64,000 nt of DNA. It comes from Lutimonas saemankumensis. Lineage in GTDB: Bacteria; Bacteroidota; Bacteroidia; Flavobacteriales; Flavobacteriaceae. The stretch spans positions 124,001 to 188,000 of the forward strand of contig NZ_JAIUZR010000003.1 of NCBI RefSeq assembly GCF_020171465.1, read 5' to 3'. Below, piece after piece: positions 50,235 to 59,628 of the stretch. Within the stretch, counting starts at the first letter, position 1. Each line of letters opens with the position of its first letter. The notes under the pieces are model-generated. The model did no database searches. It was given only the letters and a program-made list of their open reading frames with translations, and was not told the origin of the DNA. A program made the translations under genes and the position numbers.

Positions 50235-50747
50235 ATGAGAAGTTTTGCTTACATACTAACCTTTCTTTGTTTGAGTTCATTCGCGGATATTCCAAAGAAT
50301 TACCAGAAAAAGATCGACAAGGAAATATTCAGCATTTTTGAGATTGAAACCTACAAAAAGGAATTGGTTGTTATTGATGCTGCGGTACTGGAGCAAATGA
50401 ATGGGGAGTTTGATTCGAATAGTTTCTTTAAAATTGTTGAACAAGAGGAACACCTGGGCTATTTTTATTTTGGAACGGCACCGAGTAAGGCTGATGTTTT
50501 TGATTACGTGGTTATCCTTGACAAGGATCTTATCATCAAAAAGATCAAAATACTTGCTTATCGGGAAGACTGGGGAGGTGAGATAACCAGTAAGCGATGG
50601 TTAAAGCAGTTTGCCGGAAGTAACCCAGAATCTTCACTCAAATACGGAACGGATGTAATGGGAATCTCGGGGGCCACCATCTCAGCACGTTCAATGACCA
50701 ATGCTGTTAATTCTTTATTACTGAATCTATCAAAATTACAAGATTAA
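50235..50747 (+). CDS. Exported FMN-binding domain protein (covalent flavinylation motif)
   Basis: A 170-aa periplasmic protein with a signal peptide (to about Ala17) and an FMN-binding (NqrC/RnfG C-terminal-like) domain. It has VVILDKDLIIKKIKILAY, then EITSKRWLKQFAG, and SGATIS with Thr148 as the likely site of covalent FMN attachment by an ApbE flavin transferase (family knowledge; no apbE gene is in the window). It lies 53 bp after the porin and 7 bp before the 4-TM gene. It would carry electrons outside the cytoplasm, but donors and acceptors are unknown. Confidence 0.88.
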   Translation: MRSFAYILTFLCLSSFADIPKNYQKKIDKEIFSIFEIETYKKELVVIDAAVLEQMNGEFDSNSFFKIVEQEEHLGYFYFGTAPSKADVFDYVVILDKDLIIKKIKILAYREDWGGEITSKRWLKQFAGSNPESSLKYGTDVMGISGATISARSMTNAVNSLLLNLSKLQD

Positions 50748-50754
50748 CTGAAGT

Positions 50755-51255
50755 ATGAAGATAAGAGGAGTAATGGCATCAATGCCCAGAAAGTTCAGGT
50801 TGTTTGTTATTTGTTTTGTTCTCATTCTTAACGTTGGTTTCTTTACAGGTTTCAGTTTTGTGCGGGTTACAACTTCTTTAAATTCTCAGGGTATCGAGCA
50901 AAATTATCTTGGAAATGAGGACGATGAAAATGCAGAAGTCATGCATTTTAAGAAATCGGAGCGGGAGATCCTTACCCTGATCCATAATCATGTACTTTCC
51001 CTTTCACTTATTTTTTTCATTCTTGGCATCTTGCTCTACATGTGCAAGGTTCCGGATCGGCTGGTTTCCATATTGATGTTTGAACCTTTTTTGTCTTTGT
51101 TGCTGACCTTTGGAGGCATTTATATTTTGTGGAAAGGAGTTATCTGGTTTAAATATGTGATCATGGCATCTGGATTTGCCATGGTACTGTCTTTGATCCT
51201 TATGAGCACATTGGTTATTAAATGCTGTTTACACCCTGAAAAAGAAGTTGTTTAA
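50755..51255 (+). CDS. Four-TM membrane protein of the FMN-binding operon
   Basis: A 166-aa inner-membrane protein. Helices lie at about 16-36, 80-97, 105-125 and 134-156. The loop between helices 1 and 2 (about 40-77, with GIEQNYLGNEDDENAEVMHFKKSE) is probably periplasmic, followed by ILTLIHNHVLSLS, in which His77 and His79 could bind haem or metal near the membrane. It starts 7 bp after the FMN-binding gene, so the pair is translationally linked. I do not recognise a named family. It could pass electrons from the quinone pool to the flavin protein; that is inference. Confidence 0.75.
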   Translation: MKIRGVMASMPRKFRLFVICFVLILNVGFFTGFSFVRVTTSLNSQGIEQNYLGNEDDENAEVMHFKKSEREILTLIHNHVLSLSLIFFILGILLYMCKVPDRLVSILMFEPFLSLLLTFGGIYILWKGVIWFKYVIMASGFAMVLSLILMSTLVIKCCLHPEKEVV

Positions 51256-51308
51256 GGCTATTTCAAGTGTTTAACAATCATATGTTTTTTCAATCCGATT
51301 ATTCGTCG

Positions 51309-51316
51309 TAAATTTG
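51309..51316 (+). promoter_or_regulatory. -7 box of guaB
   Basis: TAAATTTG, 27 bp before ATG 51344, directly followed by a 23-bp palindrome. Confidence 0.55.
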
Positions 51317-51317
51317 C

Positions 51318-51340
51318 ACGCAATTAAATTTTAATTGCGT
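51318..51340. promoter_or_regulatory. Perfect 23-bp palindrome at the guaB transcription start
   Basis: ACGCAATTAAA (51318-51328), a central T and TTTAATTGCGT (51330-51340). It covers the expected start of transcription and ends 3 bp before the ATG. Confidence 0.6.
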
Positions 51341-51343
51341 TCT

Positions 51344-52810
51344 ATGACTACTCCCAAAATTTTGCTTGAAGGACTTACTTACGATGACGTATTGCTTGTT
51401 CCTGCCTATTCAGAAGTTTTACCACGTGAAGTAAATATTCAAACCAAATTCACGAGAAATATCACCATAAATTCTCCTATCATTTCAGCGGCTATGGATA
51501 CGGTTACCGAGGCTGATATGGCCATTGCCATGGCAAGAGAAGGAGGTATCGGTATCCTTCATAAGAACATGACCATTAAAAAGCAGTCAGCAGAGGTCAA
51601 AAAAGTGAAGCGTTCGGAGTCCGGTATGATCATTGATCCAATTACATTGACAAAAGATAAAGATGTGGCTTATGCCAAGTCATTGATGCGTAAGTACAAG
51701 ATAGGTGGGATCCCTGTTGTGAATGAATCAGAAGAATTGATTGGTATCATTACGAATAGAGACCTTAGATTTGAATTTAATAACAACCGGCTGGTGGGAG
51801 AGGTCATGACCTCTGAGAATCTGATCACGGCCAAAGAGGGTACCTCTTTGAAACAGGCCGAAATGATCTTACAGGATCATAAGATTGAAAAACTGCCTGT
51901 TGTAAATGCTGAAGGTAAACTGGTAGGACTTATTACGTATAGGGATATTATCAAGGTAAGCGAGAATCCAAATGCAAACAAAGATTCTTACGGAAGGCTT
52001 AGGGTTGCAGCGGCCATAGGAGTTACAGGAGATTCAATTGAAAGAGCGACTTCCCTGATTCAGGAGGGTGTTGATGCCCTGGTGATCGATACGGCACACG
52101 GACACAGCCAGGGAGTTGTCAAAATATTGAAAAAGATCAAATCTATTCATTCTGATACCGATATAATTGTTGGAAATATAGCCACTGCTGATGCGGCGAG
52201 ATTTTTAGTCGAAGCAGGTGCTGATGCCGTTAAAGTTGGTATCGGGCCAGGATCCATATGTACTACTCGTGTTGTAGCTGGTGTTGGTTTTCCTCAATTG
52301 TCAGCTGTTATGGAAGTTGCCGATGCTATCAAAGGGACAGGGGTACCTGTAATTGCCGATGGAGGGATCCGTTATACCGGAGATATTCCCAAGGCTATTG
52401 CAGCAGGTGCCGATACGGTGATGCTGGGATCTTTACTGGCAGGAACCAAGGAATCTCCGGGAGAGACCATAATATTTGAGGGCAGAAAGTTCAAATCTTA
52501 CCGGGGAATGGGATCTATTGAAGCCATGCAAAAAGGATCTAAGGACCGTTATTTTCAAGATGTTGAGGACGACGTAAAAAAGCTTGTTCCTGAAGGAATT
52601 GTGGGCCGTGTACCTTATAAAGGAGAGGTTTACGAGACCATGCATCAGTTTCTGGGTGGATTACGGGCAGGAATGGGTTATTGCGGAAGTGCCACCATTG
52701 AGGATCAGAAAAATGCCAGGTTCGTCAGAATTACTTCATCGGGTATTTCAGAGAGCCACCCACATAATGTGACCATTACCAAGGAGGCTCCTAATTATTC
52801 CAGAAGATAA
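51344..52810 (+). CDS. guaB: Inosine-5'-monophosphate dehydrogenase
   Basis: A 488-aa cytosolic enzyme oxidising IMP to XMP in guanine nucleotide synthesis. The start is [21 protein letters not shown] tandem CBS pair lies at about 90-210 ([29 protein letters not shown]), the catalytic Cys near residue 306 in [15 protein letters not shown], and the mobile flap [16 protein letters not shown] use ATG 51344: the TTG at 51335 lies within the palindrome at the transcription start. It is a single gene, probably regulated at that palindrome by purine availability. Confidence 0.97.
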   Translation: MTTPKILLEGLTYDDVLLVPAYSEVLPREVNIQTKFTRNITINSPIISAAMDTVTEADMAIAMAREGGIGILHKNMTIKKQSAEVKKVKRSESGMIIDPITLTKDKDVAYAKSLMRKYKIGGIPVVNESEELIGIITNRDLRFEFNNNRLVGEVMTSENLITAKEGTSLKQAEMILQDHKIEKLPVVNAEGKLVGLITYRDIIKVSENPNANKDSYGRLRVAAAIGVTGDSIERATSLIQEGVDALVIDTAHGHSQGVVKILKKIKSIHSDTDIIVGNIATADAARFLVEAGADAVKVGIGPGSICTTRVVAGVGFPQLSAVMEVADAIKGTGVPVIADGGIRYTGDIPKAIAAGADTVMLGSLLAGTKESPGETIIFEGRKFKSYRGMGSIEAMQKGSKDRYFQDVEDDVKKLVPEGIVGRVPYKGEVYETMHQFLGGLRAGMGYCGSATIEDQKNARFVRITSSGISESHPHNVTITKEAPNYSRR

Positions 52811-52833
52811 GTTTTCCGGAAGATAAGTTTTCC
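52803..52833. repeat. Short tandem duplication at the guaB 3' end
   Basis: GAAGATAAGTTTTCC is repeated with a 16-bp period, the first copy covering the stop codon region. Confidence 0.6.
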
Positions 52834-52858
52834 CAGGAATCAATACTGATGGGAAAAC
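52827..52858. terminator. Hairpin between convergent guaB and the DEAD-box gene
   Basis: GTTTTCCCA/TGGGAAAAC, 9 bp with a 14-nt loop. There is no clear T-run on either side. Confidence 0.45.
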
Positions 52859-52882
52859 ACTGAGATACGCTAAAATATAGAA

Positions 52883-54631
52883 TTAACGTCTTCGACGCCT
52901 GCTTCCTCCTGAGGATCTTTTCTTTCTTTTTGGTTTAAAATCGTCTCTTTTCGATTTGTAATCGTTGCTTCGCGATTTGATGGTGTTCTTTCTGCCGTAA
53001 CCTTTTGAGGACCTTTTGTTTCTGCGGCCCTTTGGTTTGGAGGTCACTTCTACAATGACACTTCTGTTGTTAAATTCAGCGTCATTCATTCTTTCAAGCA
53101 CATCCTGAGTGAAATCTTTGTCGATTTCAAAGAATGAGAAACTTTTAAGGATTTCAATCTGGCCTATTTCAACATCTCTTTTCCTTAGGCATTCGTTTAT
53201 CAGGCCGATAAGGCGGGCGGGAGTTAGGTTGTCCATCTTGCCCTGATTGATATAAAACCTTGTCAGGGATTCGTCGCCGGGCTTTTTTCTATCAACAGGA
53301 TCGTCATTATTGTTGAGATCCCTCGCACCTTCATAATAAGATAAAAACTGGTTAAACTCAATGGACACAAATCTTTTGATAAGCTCCTCTCGATCCAATT
53401 CATGCAATTTTTCATAAATATCCGGAAGATAATCCTTGATCTCTTTTTCATTCACTTCGATATCATGGACCTTGTCGATCAGTTTAAATAACTGACTTTC
53501 ACAGATTTCTTTACCATTGGGCACGAGCTTTTGAACAAAATTCTTCTTGATCTTTCTTTCTATGGGTTTCAGTTTGTTTCTTTCCTTGGCAGTGATAATG
53601 GCTATAGAGATTCCTTTTCTACCTGCTCTTCCTGTCCTGCCACTGCGATGGGTGTAATTTTCGGTCTGATCCGGAAGTTTAAAATTGATCACGTGCGTCA
53701 GATTGTTCACATCAAGACCCCTTGCCGCTACATCGGTCGCCACAAGGATCTGAAGATTTTTATCCCTGAATTTCTGCATGACCATGTCGCGTTGGGCCTG
53801 GGACAAGTCACCGTGAAGGGCATCAGCATTGTAACCGTCTTTGATCAGTTTTTCGGCGATGTCCTTGGTCTCTCTTCGGGTACGACAAAAAACAATGGAA
53901 TAAATATCCGGATTCAGATCAGCGATCCTTTTTAAAGCCGGGTACCGGTTTCGTTCTGTGACCTGAAAGAACTGATGCTCTACACTGTCTGCACCTACAT
54001 TTTTCTGACCCGCAGACATTTCTACAGGATCCTTCATATAGTTTCTTGCTATGGCCTCAACCTCTTTGGGGAAAGTAGCCGAAAAGAGCAAGGTCTGTTT
54101 GTTTGAAGGAGTTCCTTCCAGAATTCCATCGAGTTCCTCTTTAAAACCCATGTTTAGCATTTCATCTGCTTCGTCCAGTACGAGCCATTGAATGGTTTTT
54201 AAATTAAGGACCCTTCTGTTGATCAGGTCAAGAGTCCTCCCCGGGGTTCCAACTACTATCTGTATTCCTCTTTTTATGGACCTGATCTGCTCTTCTATAT
54301 TCGCTCCTCCATAAACCGCCAGTGTATTTATTCCTTTAAGATTCATTGAGAACTCATTGATGTTCTTGGCAATCTGAATGGCCAGTTCCCGGGTTGGAGA
54401 CAAAATAATAGCCTGGGTTTTTTTATTTTCCGGATCGATCTGCTCAAGGATAGGTAAACTGAAGGCGGCGGTTTTACCGGTACCAGTCTGGGCAAAAGCC
54501 TTTAAGTCCTTTTTCGATCCAAGGATCTGTGGAATGGAAATTTTTTGAATTTCAGTGGGTTGCTCATAACCTAAACGGGTCAGGGAGTCAACGATGGCCT
54601 GGCTTAATCCAAGCTTGGCAAATACCGACAT
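52883..54631 (-). CDS. DEAD-box RNA helicase with DbpA-type RNA-binding domain
   Basis: A 582-aa ATP-dependent RNA helicase. Core motifs are AQTGTGKTAAF, PTRELAIQ, GTPGRT, DEAD, SAT and HRSGRTGRAGR. A DbpA/CsdA RNA-binding domain lies at about 460-535 (MDNLTPARLIGLINEC; IGQIEILKSFSFFEI), and the C-terminus is a long Lys/Arg-rich tail. Ribosome assembly or cold adaptation is the usual role. A TATTTTTG box (54712-54719, minus strand) lies 80 bp upstream. DeaD, not DbpA, is the more likely functional class because of the length and basic tail. Confidence 0.93.
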   Translation of the reverse strand: MSVFAKLGLSQAIVDSLTRLGYEQPTEIQKISIPQILGSKKDLKAFAQTGTGKTAAFSLPILEQIDPENKKTQAIILSPTRELAIQIAKNINEFSMNLKGINTLAVYGGANIEEQIRSIKRGIQIVVGTPGRTLDLINRRVLNLKTIQWLVLDEADEMLNMGFKEELDGILEGTPSNKQTLLFSATFPKEVEAIARNYMKDPVEMSAGQKNVGADSVEHQFFQVTERNRYPALKRIADLNPDIYSIVFCRTRRETKDIAEKLIKDGYNADALHGDLSQAQRDMVMQKFRDKNLQILVATDVAARGLDVNNLTHVINFKLPDQTENYTHRSGRTGRAGRKGISIAIITAKERNKLKPIERKIKKNFVQKLVPNGKEICESQLFKLIDKVHDIEVNEKEIKDYLPDIYEKLHELDREELIKRFVSIEFNQFLSYYEGARDLNNNDDPVDRKKPGDESLTRFYINQGKMDNLTPARLIGLINECLRKRDVEIGQIEILKSFSFFEIDKDFTQDVLERMNDAEFNNRSVIVEVTSKPKGRRNKRSSKGYGRKNTIKSRSNDYKSKRDDFKPKRKKRSSGGSRRRRR

Positions 54632-54711
54632 ATACTATTTTTGCAAAACGTCATTTGATTCTAACAATTTGGTTTACAAACAAATACTACGTTTTATGTT
54701 TAAAGAATTTG

Positions 54712-54719
54712 CAAAAATA
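54712..54719 (-). promoter_or_regulatory. -7 box of the DEAD-box helicase gene
   Basis: TATTTTTG on the minus strand; the leader would be about 75 nt. Confidence 0.45.
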
Positions 54720-54747
54720 CGGCTAATTTAACGAAGTATACTATAAA

Positions 54748-56184
54748 TCAGTGTTTATTCATTTTTTTAAGATAGTAATTCAGATTACTATCAAGAAAGA
54801 AAACATAACCGTTTTCAACTTTCCCTTCATAGTTCACAATGATGGTACGTGCCATATCACCTTCATACCAGGAATAGGATTCGGAATGCTTTGGAAGTAT
54901 GAACTGAGTTTCTGAAGGCAGTTTTTTACTTTCAATAAACTCTTTCCATTCCTGATCCGATGTATTTCTTTCAATTCCTATAAATACGATTTCAGGGTGA
55001 TGCTTTTTCAGGTAATGAAGCTTCTCGGTTAATAGCTCTCTTTTCCCAAGATCTTTAGGCCAAAAATAGATCACTGCGTTCGAGTTTTCAATAAGGGAAT
55101 TGATCTCAACAGGCGCATTGTTATAGTTGTAGGCCATAAGCTGAGGCATCTGATGTCCGGCAGAAACCTTTTCCTTTTGAGCAATAGATTTCTTAAGGTC
55201 TTCTTTATAGACTTCGTCTGTGCAATTCTCAAAGAAGTAGGCATAAATCTTTTCTTCCTCCTCCTCGGTTAAATATTTATTGGATAAGGACCCCCAAACT
55301 CCTTTGGCCAGCAGAGAGTTTCTGAAATCTTCAACATGGATCCGGTCATCCACGATCTTCATCAGTTCGAGTTCGAATATCTTGTTATCCGGATCTTTCA
55401 TCTTTTCATCATGTGCCAGGTTGTACAGGAATGTGTTGATAAATGCCAGGTTCCAACCGTAATCAAGTAAAGATTCATCATTGAGCTCGATCTTTTTTCT
55501 GTAATCATAAAAACCTTCACTCAATTCAGGCGCCTTTTTAAGATTCAGGGCACGTTTATGGTTGTAGGCATATCTTTCTTTGTAGAAATAAAAAGGCACA
55601 TATATACCTGTTTTCACCAGTTTATCAAAAAATTCAGATGGAGGTTCTTCTTCCAGAGAGAGAAAATTATTGTATTTGTCAAGCTGGTCCTTTATACCTT
55701 TTTCAATGACTTTCTCAAACTCTTCCTCGTTTAGCCTGTAATTTGATTTGAACCCTTTTTCAGTTCTTTCCTGTTCCAGATAAAGATTGATCAGGTAATT
55801 ATTTTTTGAGCTTCCCTTACCACTAAAAATCAGCGATTCGTCAAAGTCCCAGGTGTTAAGATAAATAAGCAGGCTGTCCTTTGGTTCTAGATAAAGGTAT
55901 TGAAATTCTGCACCATGTTTAAAGGTGTACAATCCTGTTTCGAGTGAATCCAGTTTAAAGGAGAATTTGTTGTGGCTGTCCAGTCTTGCGGAATCAAGAA
56001 TTTTCTTACCCTCATGAAAGTACACGTATTTGCCTTTCGGGTTCTTGATCTTTCCTCCAAAATAGGTTGCTCCATCTTCCTTGTTGCTGTTGCAGGCAAC
56101 AAGGGAAAGGATCATTCCCATCAATATGAACAGATTGAATGGCTGAGAAAAGTAATTTTTTTTCAAATAATTTATTTTAGACAT
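54748..56184 (-). CDS. DUF4369/thioredoxin-fold lipoprotein without CxxC
   Basis: A 478-aa lipoprotein (lipobox ILSLVACNSN). The N-terminal ~100 residues are a DUF4369-like beta domain (FGGKIKNPKGKYVYFHEG), followed by a helical middle region and a C-terminal thioredoxin-like fold (about 345-475: NAVIYFWPKDLGKRELL; RTIIVNYEGKVENGYVFF). At the place of the redox CxxC there is WPKDLGK, so it cannot act as a thiol oxidoreductase. ATG 56184 is preferred to the TTG at 56193, which lies in the -7 box. That box ends 6 bp before the ATG, so the mRNA is possibly leaderless. Function is unknown. Confidence 0.8.
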   Translation of the reverse strand: MSKINYLKKNYFSQPFNLFILMGMILSLVACNSNKEDGATYFGGKIKNPKGKYVYFHEGKKILDSARLDSHNKFSFKLDSLETGLYTFKHGAEFQYLYLEPKDSLLIYLNTWDFDESLIFSGKGSSKNNYLINLYLEQERTEKGFKSNYRLNEEEFEKVIEKGIKDQLDKYNNFLSLEEEPPSEFFDKLVKTGIYVPFYFYKERYAYNHKRALNLKKAPELSEGFYDYRKKIELNDESLLDYGWNLAFINTFLYNLAHDEKMKDPDNKIFELELMKIVDDRIHVEDFRNSLLAKGVWGSLSNKYLTEEEEEKIYAYFFENCTDEVYKEDLKKSIAQKEKVSAGHQMPQLMAYNYNNAPVEINSLIENSNAVIYFWPKDLGKRELLTEKLHYLKKHHPEIVFIGIERNTSDQEWKEFIESKKLPSETQFILPKHSESYSWYEGDMARTIIVNYEGKVENGYVFFLDSNLNYYLKKMNKH

Positions 56185-56190
56185 GATAAA

Positions 56191-56198
56191 CAAATGTA
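56191..56198 (-). promoter_or_regulatory. -7 box directly before the DUF4369/thioredoxin-fold gene
   Basis: TACATTTG on the minus strand, 6 bp from the ATG. Confidence 0.5.
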
Positions 56199-56357
56199 GT
56201 ACAATCCCTTTCTGTGCCTTGTTAATGTGTTGTTAAAAGTTTTCAATAGAAAGGTTAAATAATGTTTTTGAATCTTTAATATTTGTTAGTATTTGTTAAG
56301 GCCTGTAAATGATAAAATTAACTTAGGTCAATGATAGATATATCTCTCTATTTTACT

Positions 56358-58007
<1,650 letters not shown>

Positions 58008-58076
58008 ATCAAGATGTTATTTGAACATGCATCATTATGGATGCACCGTTACAGATGCAACAAGAATGATCAAAAG

Positions 58077-58101
58077 ACCCGGAGGCCATCCGGGTTTTTT
58101 A
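58077..58101 (+). terminator. Terminator after the ABC-F gene
   Basis: ACCCGGA/TCCGGGT stem and a T-run that overlaps the stop codon of the convergent xerD gene. Confidence 0.85.
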
Positions 58102-58995
58102 TTTCCTGGGATGGAATTGTTCAATGACCTTTTTGAGATGGCTCTTGTCGAGATGCATGTAGATTTCAGTAGTAGTAATACTTTCATGCCCGAGCATTTG
58201 CTGAATAGCCCGGAGGTCAGCTCCGTTTTCAAGCAGGTGGGTGGCAAATGAATGCCTCAGGGTATGAGGACTTACTGATTTACGGATACCTGCCCTTTCG
58301 GTCAGGTCCTTTAAAATCATAAACACCATATTTCGGGAAATTTGTTTTCCTCTTCGGTTCAGAAACAAGGTGTCTTCAAAGCCTTTTTGGATTGTTATTT
58401 TGGAGCGGACAAGGTTTCTGTAAGTCTCGATCAATTTGATCATATAAGGATTGATGGGGACAAAGCGTTGTTTGTTGCCTTTTCCGATCACACGTATAAA
58501 TCCTTCTTCAAAAAAAAGATCTGAGATCTTGAGGCCTATCATTTCACTTACCCTGAGCCCACAACTGTATAAGGTTTCGATCATGGCCCTGTTTCGCTCT
58601 CCTTCAGGTTTGGAAAGGTCTATCTGTCCAACGATATGGTTGATCTCTTGTTCGGAAAGGGTATCGGGCAACTTTCTGCCAATTTTTGGGGCCTCGATGA
58701 GATCTGTGGGATTATCCTGGCGATATTCTTCAAACAACAGGTAGTCAAAAAAATTTCTCAGCCCCGATATAATTCTGGCCTGGGTTCGGGGAGAAACCTT
58801 TCCGGAACAATCGTAAATGAATCGTTCCACAGCCGTTCCGGAAATACTCAGTGGAGATTCTTTTATATTATGTTCAGACAGGAACCGGGTCAGTTTCTCA
58901 ATATCCTGGCTGTAAGCTTTAATTGAATTTTCAGACAACCCCCTTTCGATTTTGAGGTAGTAGCGATAGTCTGTCAAGGCTTGATTCCAGGTCAT
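58099..58995 (-). CDS. xerD: Tyrosine recombinase XerD
   Basis: A 298-aa site-specific recombinase that resolves chromosome dimers at dif. It has the N-terminal core-binding SAM-like domain (1-85) and the catalytic set Arg148 (SCGLRVSE), Lys172 (GKGNKQR), His244 and Arg247 (HTLRHSFATH), His270 and nucleophile Tyr279 (LGHESITTTEIYMH). Length and lack of adjoining integrase features point to the housekeeping protein, not a phage or transposon integrase. Divergent from aroQ. Confidence 0.93.
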   Translation of the reverse strand: MTWNQALTDYRYYLKIERGLSENSIKAYSQDIEKLTRFLSEHNIKESPLSISGTAVERFIYDCSGKVSPRTQARIISGLRNFFDYLLFEEYRQDNPTDLIEAPKIGRKLPDTLSEQEINHIVGQIDLSKPEGERNRAMIETLYSCGLRVSEMIGLKISDLFFEEGFIRVIGKGNKQRFVPINPYMIKLIETYRNLVRSKITIQKGFEDTLFLNRRGKQISRNMVFMILKDLTERAGIRKSVSPHTLRHSFATHLLENGADLRAIQQMLGHESITTTEIYMHLDKSHLKKVIEQFHPRK

Positions 58996-59056
58996 GGGCT
59001 AAGTTCCGTTAATACAATAATCCGGCGTTTAAGTGATGCTTTGTGTAAAATTATGT

Positions 59057-59064
59057 TATTTTTG
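59057..59064 (+). promoter_or_regulatory. -7 box of aroQ
   Basis: TATTTTTG, 35 bp before ATG 59100. There is no clear -33. Confidence 0.45.
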
Positions 59065-59099
59065 GCTACAAGAACTAAAGATTATCAATTAAGTTATTC

Positions 59100-59519
59100 A
59101 TGAGAATCATCATCGTCAACGGTCCAAATTTGAATTTACTGGGAAAAAGAGAACCCTCGGTTTACGGAAGTCAAACCTTTGAAGACTATTTTTCTATGCT
59201 TCAGGCCAGGTTTCCGGAAGTTACGTTGACTTGTTTTCAGTCGAATATTGAGGGTGAGATCATAGATAAGATCCATGAAACGGGTTTTTCCTATGATGGC
59301 ATCATTCTGAACGCGGCGGCTTATACCCATACTTCGGTAGGTATAGGCGATGCCGTAAAGGGTATAGAGACACCTGTGGTGGAAGTACATATTTCAAATG
59401 TTTATCAGCGTGAATCATTCAGGCATACTTCCTATATAGCTCCTCATGTCAAAGGCATCATTGCAGGTTTTGGGATGCAAAGCTATGAACTTGCCATTCG
59501 GTCATTTATGAAAGGTTAA
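59100..59519 (+). CDS. aroQ: Type II 3-dehydroquinate dehydratase
   Basis: A 139-aa shikimate-pathway enzyme converting 3-dehydroquinate to 3-dehydroshikimate. Active-site parts are visible: NGPNLNLLGKREPSVYG with the catalytic Tyr, LNAAAYTHTSVG, EVHISNVYQRESFRHTSYIAP with the catalytic His. The length is exactly typical. It is a single gene between the divergent xerD and the BadF-type kinase gene. Confidence 0.96.
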   Translation: MRIIIVNGPNLNLLGKREPSVYGSQTFEDYFSMLQARFPEVTLTCFQSNIEGEIIDKIHETGFSYDGIILNAAAYTHTSVGIGDAVKGIETPVVEVHISNVYQRESFRHTSYIAPHVKGIIAGFGMQSYELAIRSFMKG

Positions 59520-59628
59520 AAGCGAAAACGATATCGTAATTAAATGTTAACTTTTTGGTAATTTATAATTTATATCAGTTTATATTGGCTGGCATTTTTT
59601 TATTTTTACGCAATCAAATTTTTACACA

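Noticed and set aside
58099-58995. Integrase of a mobile element
   Set aside because: The protein has housekeeping XerD length and motifs. No attachment repeats, tRNA or mobile genes are near.
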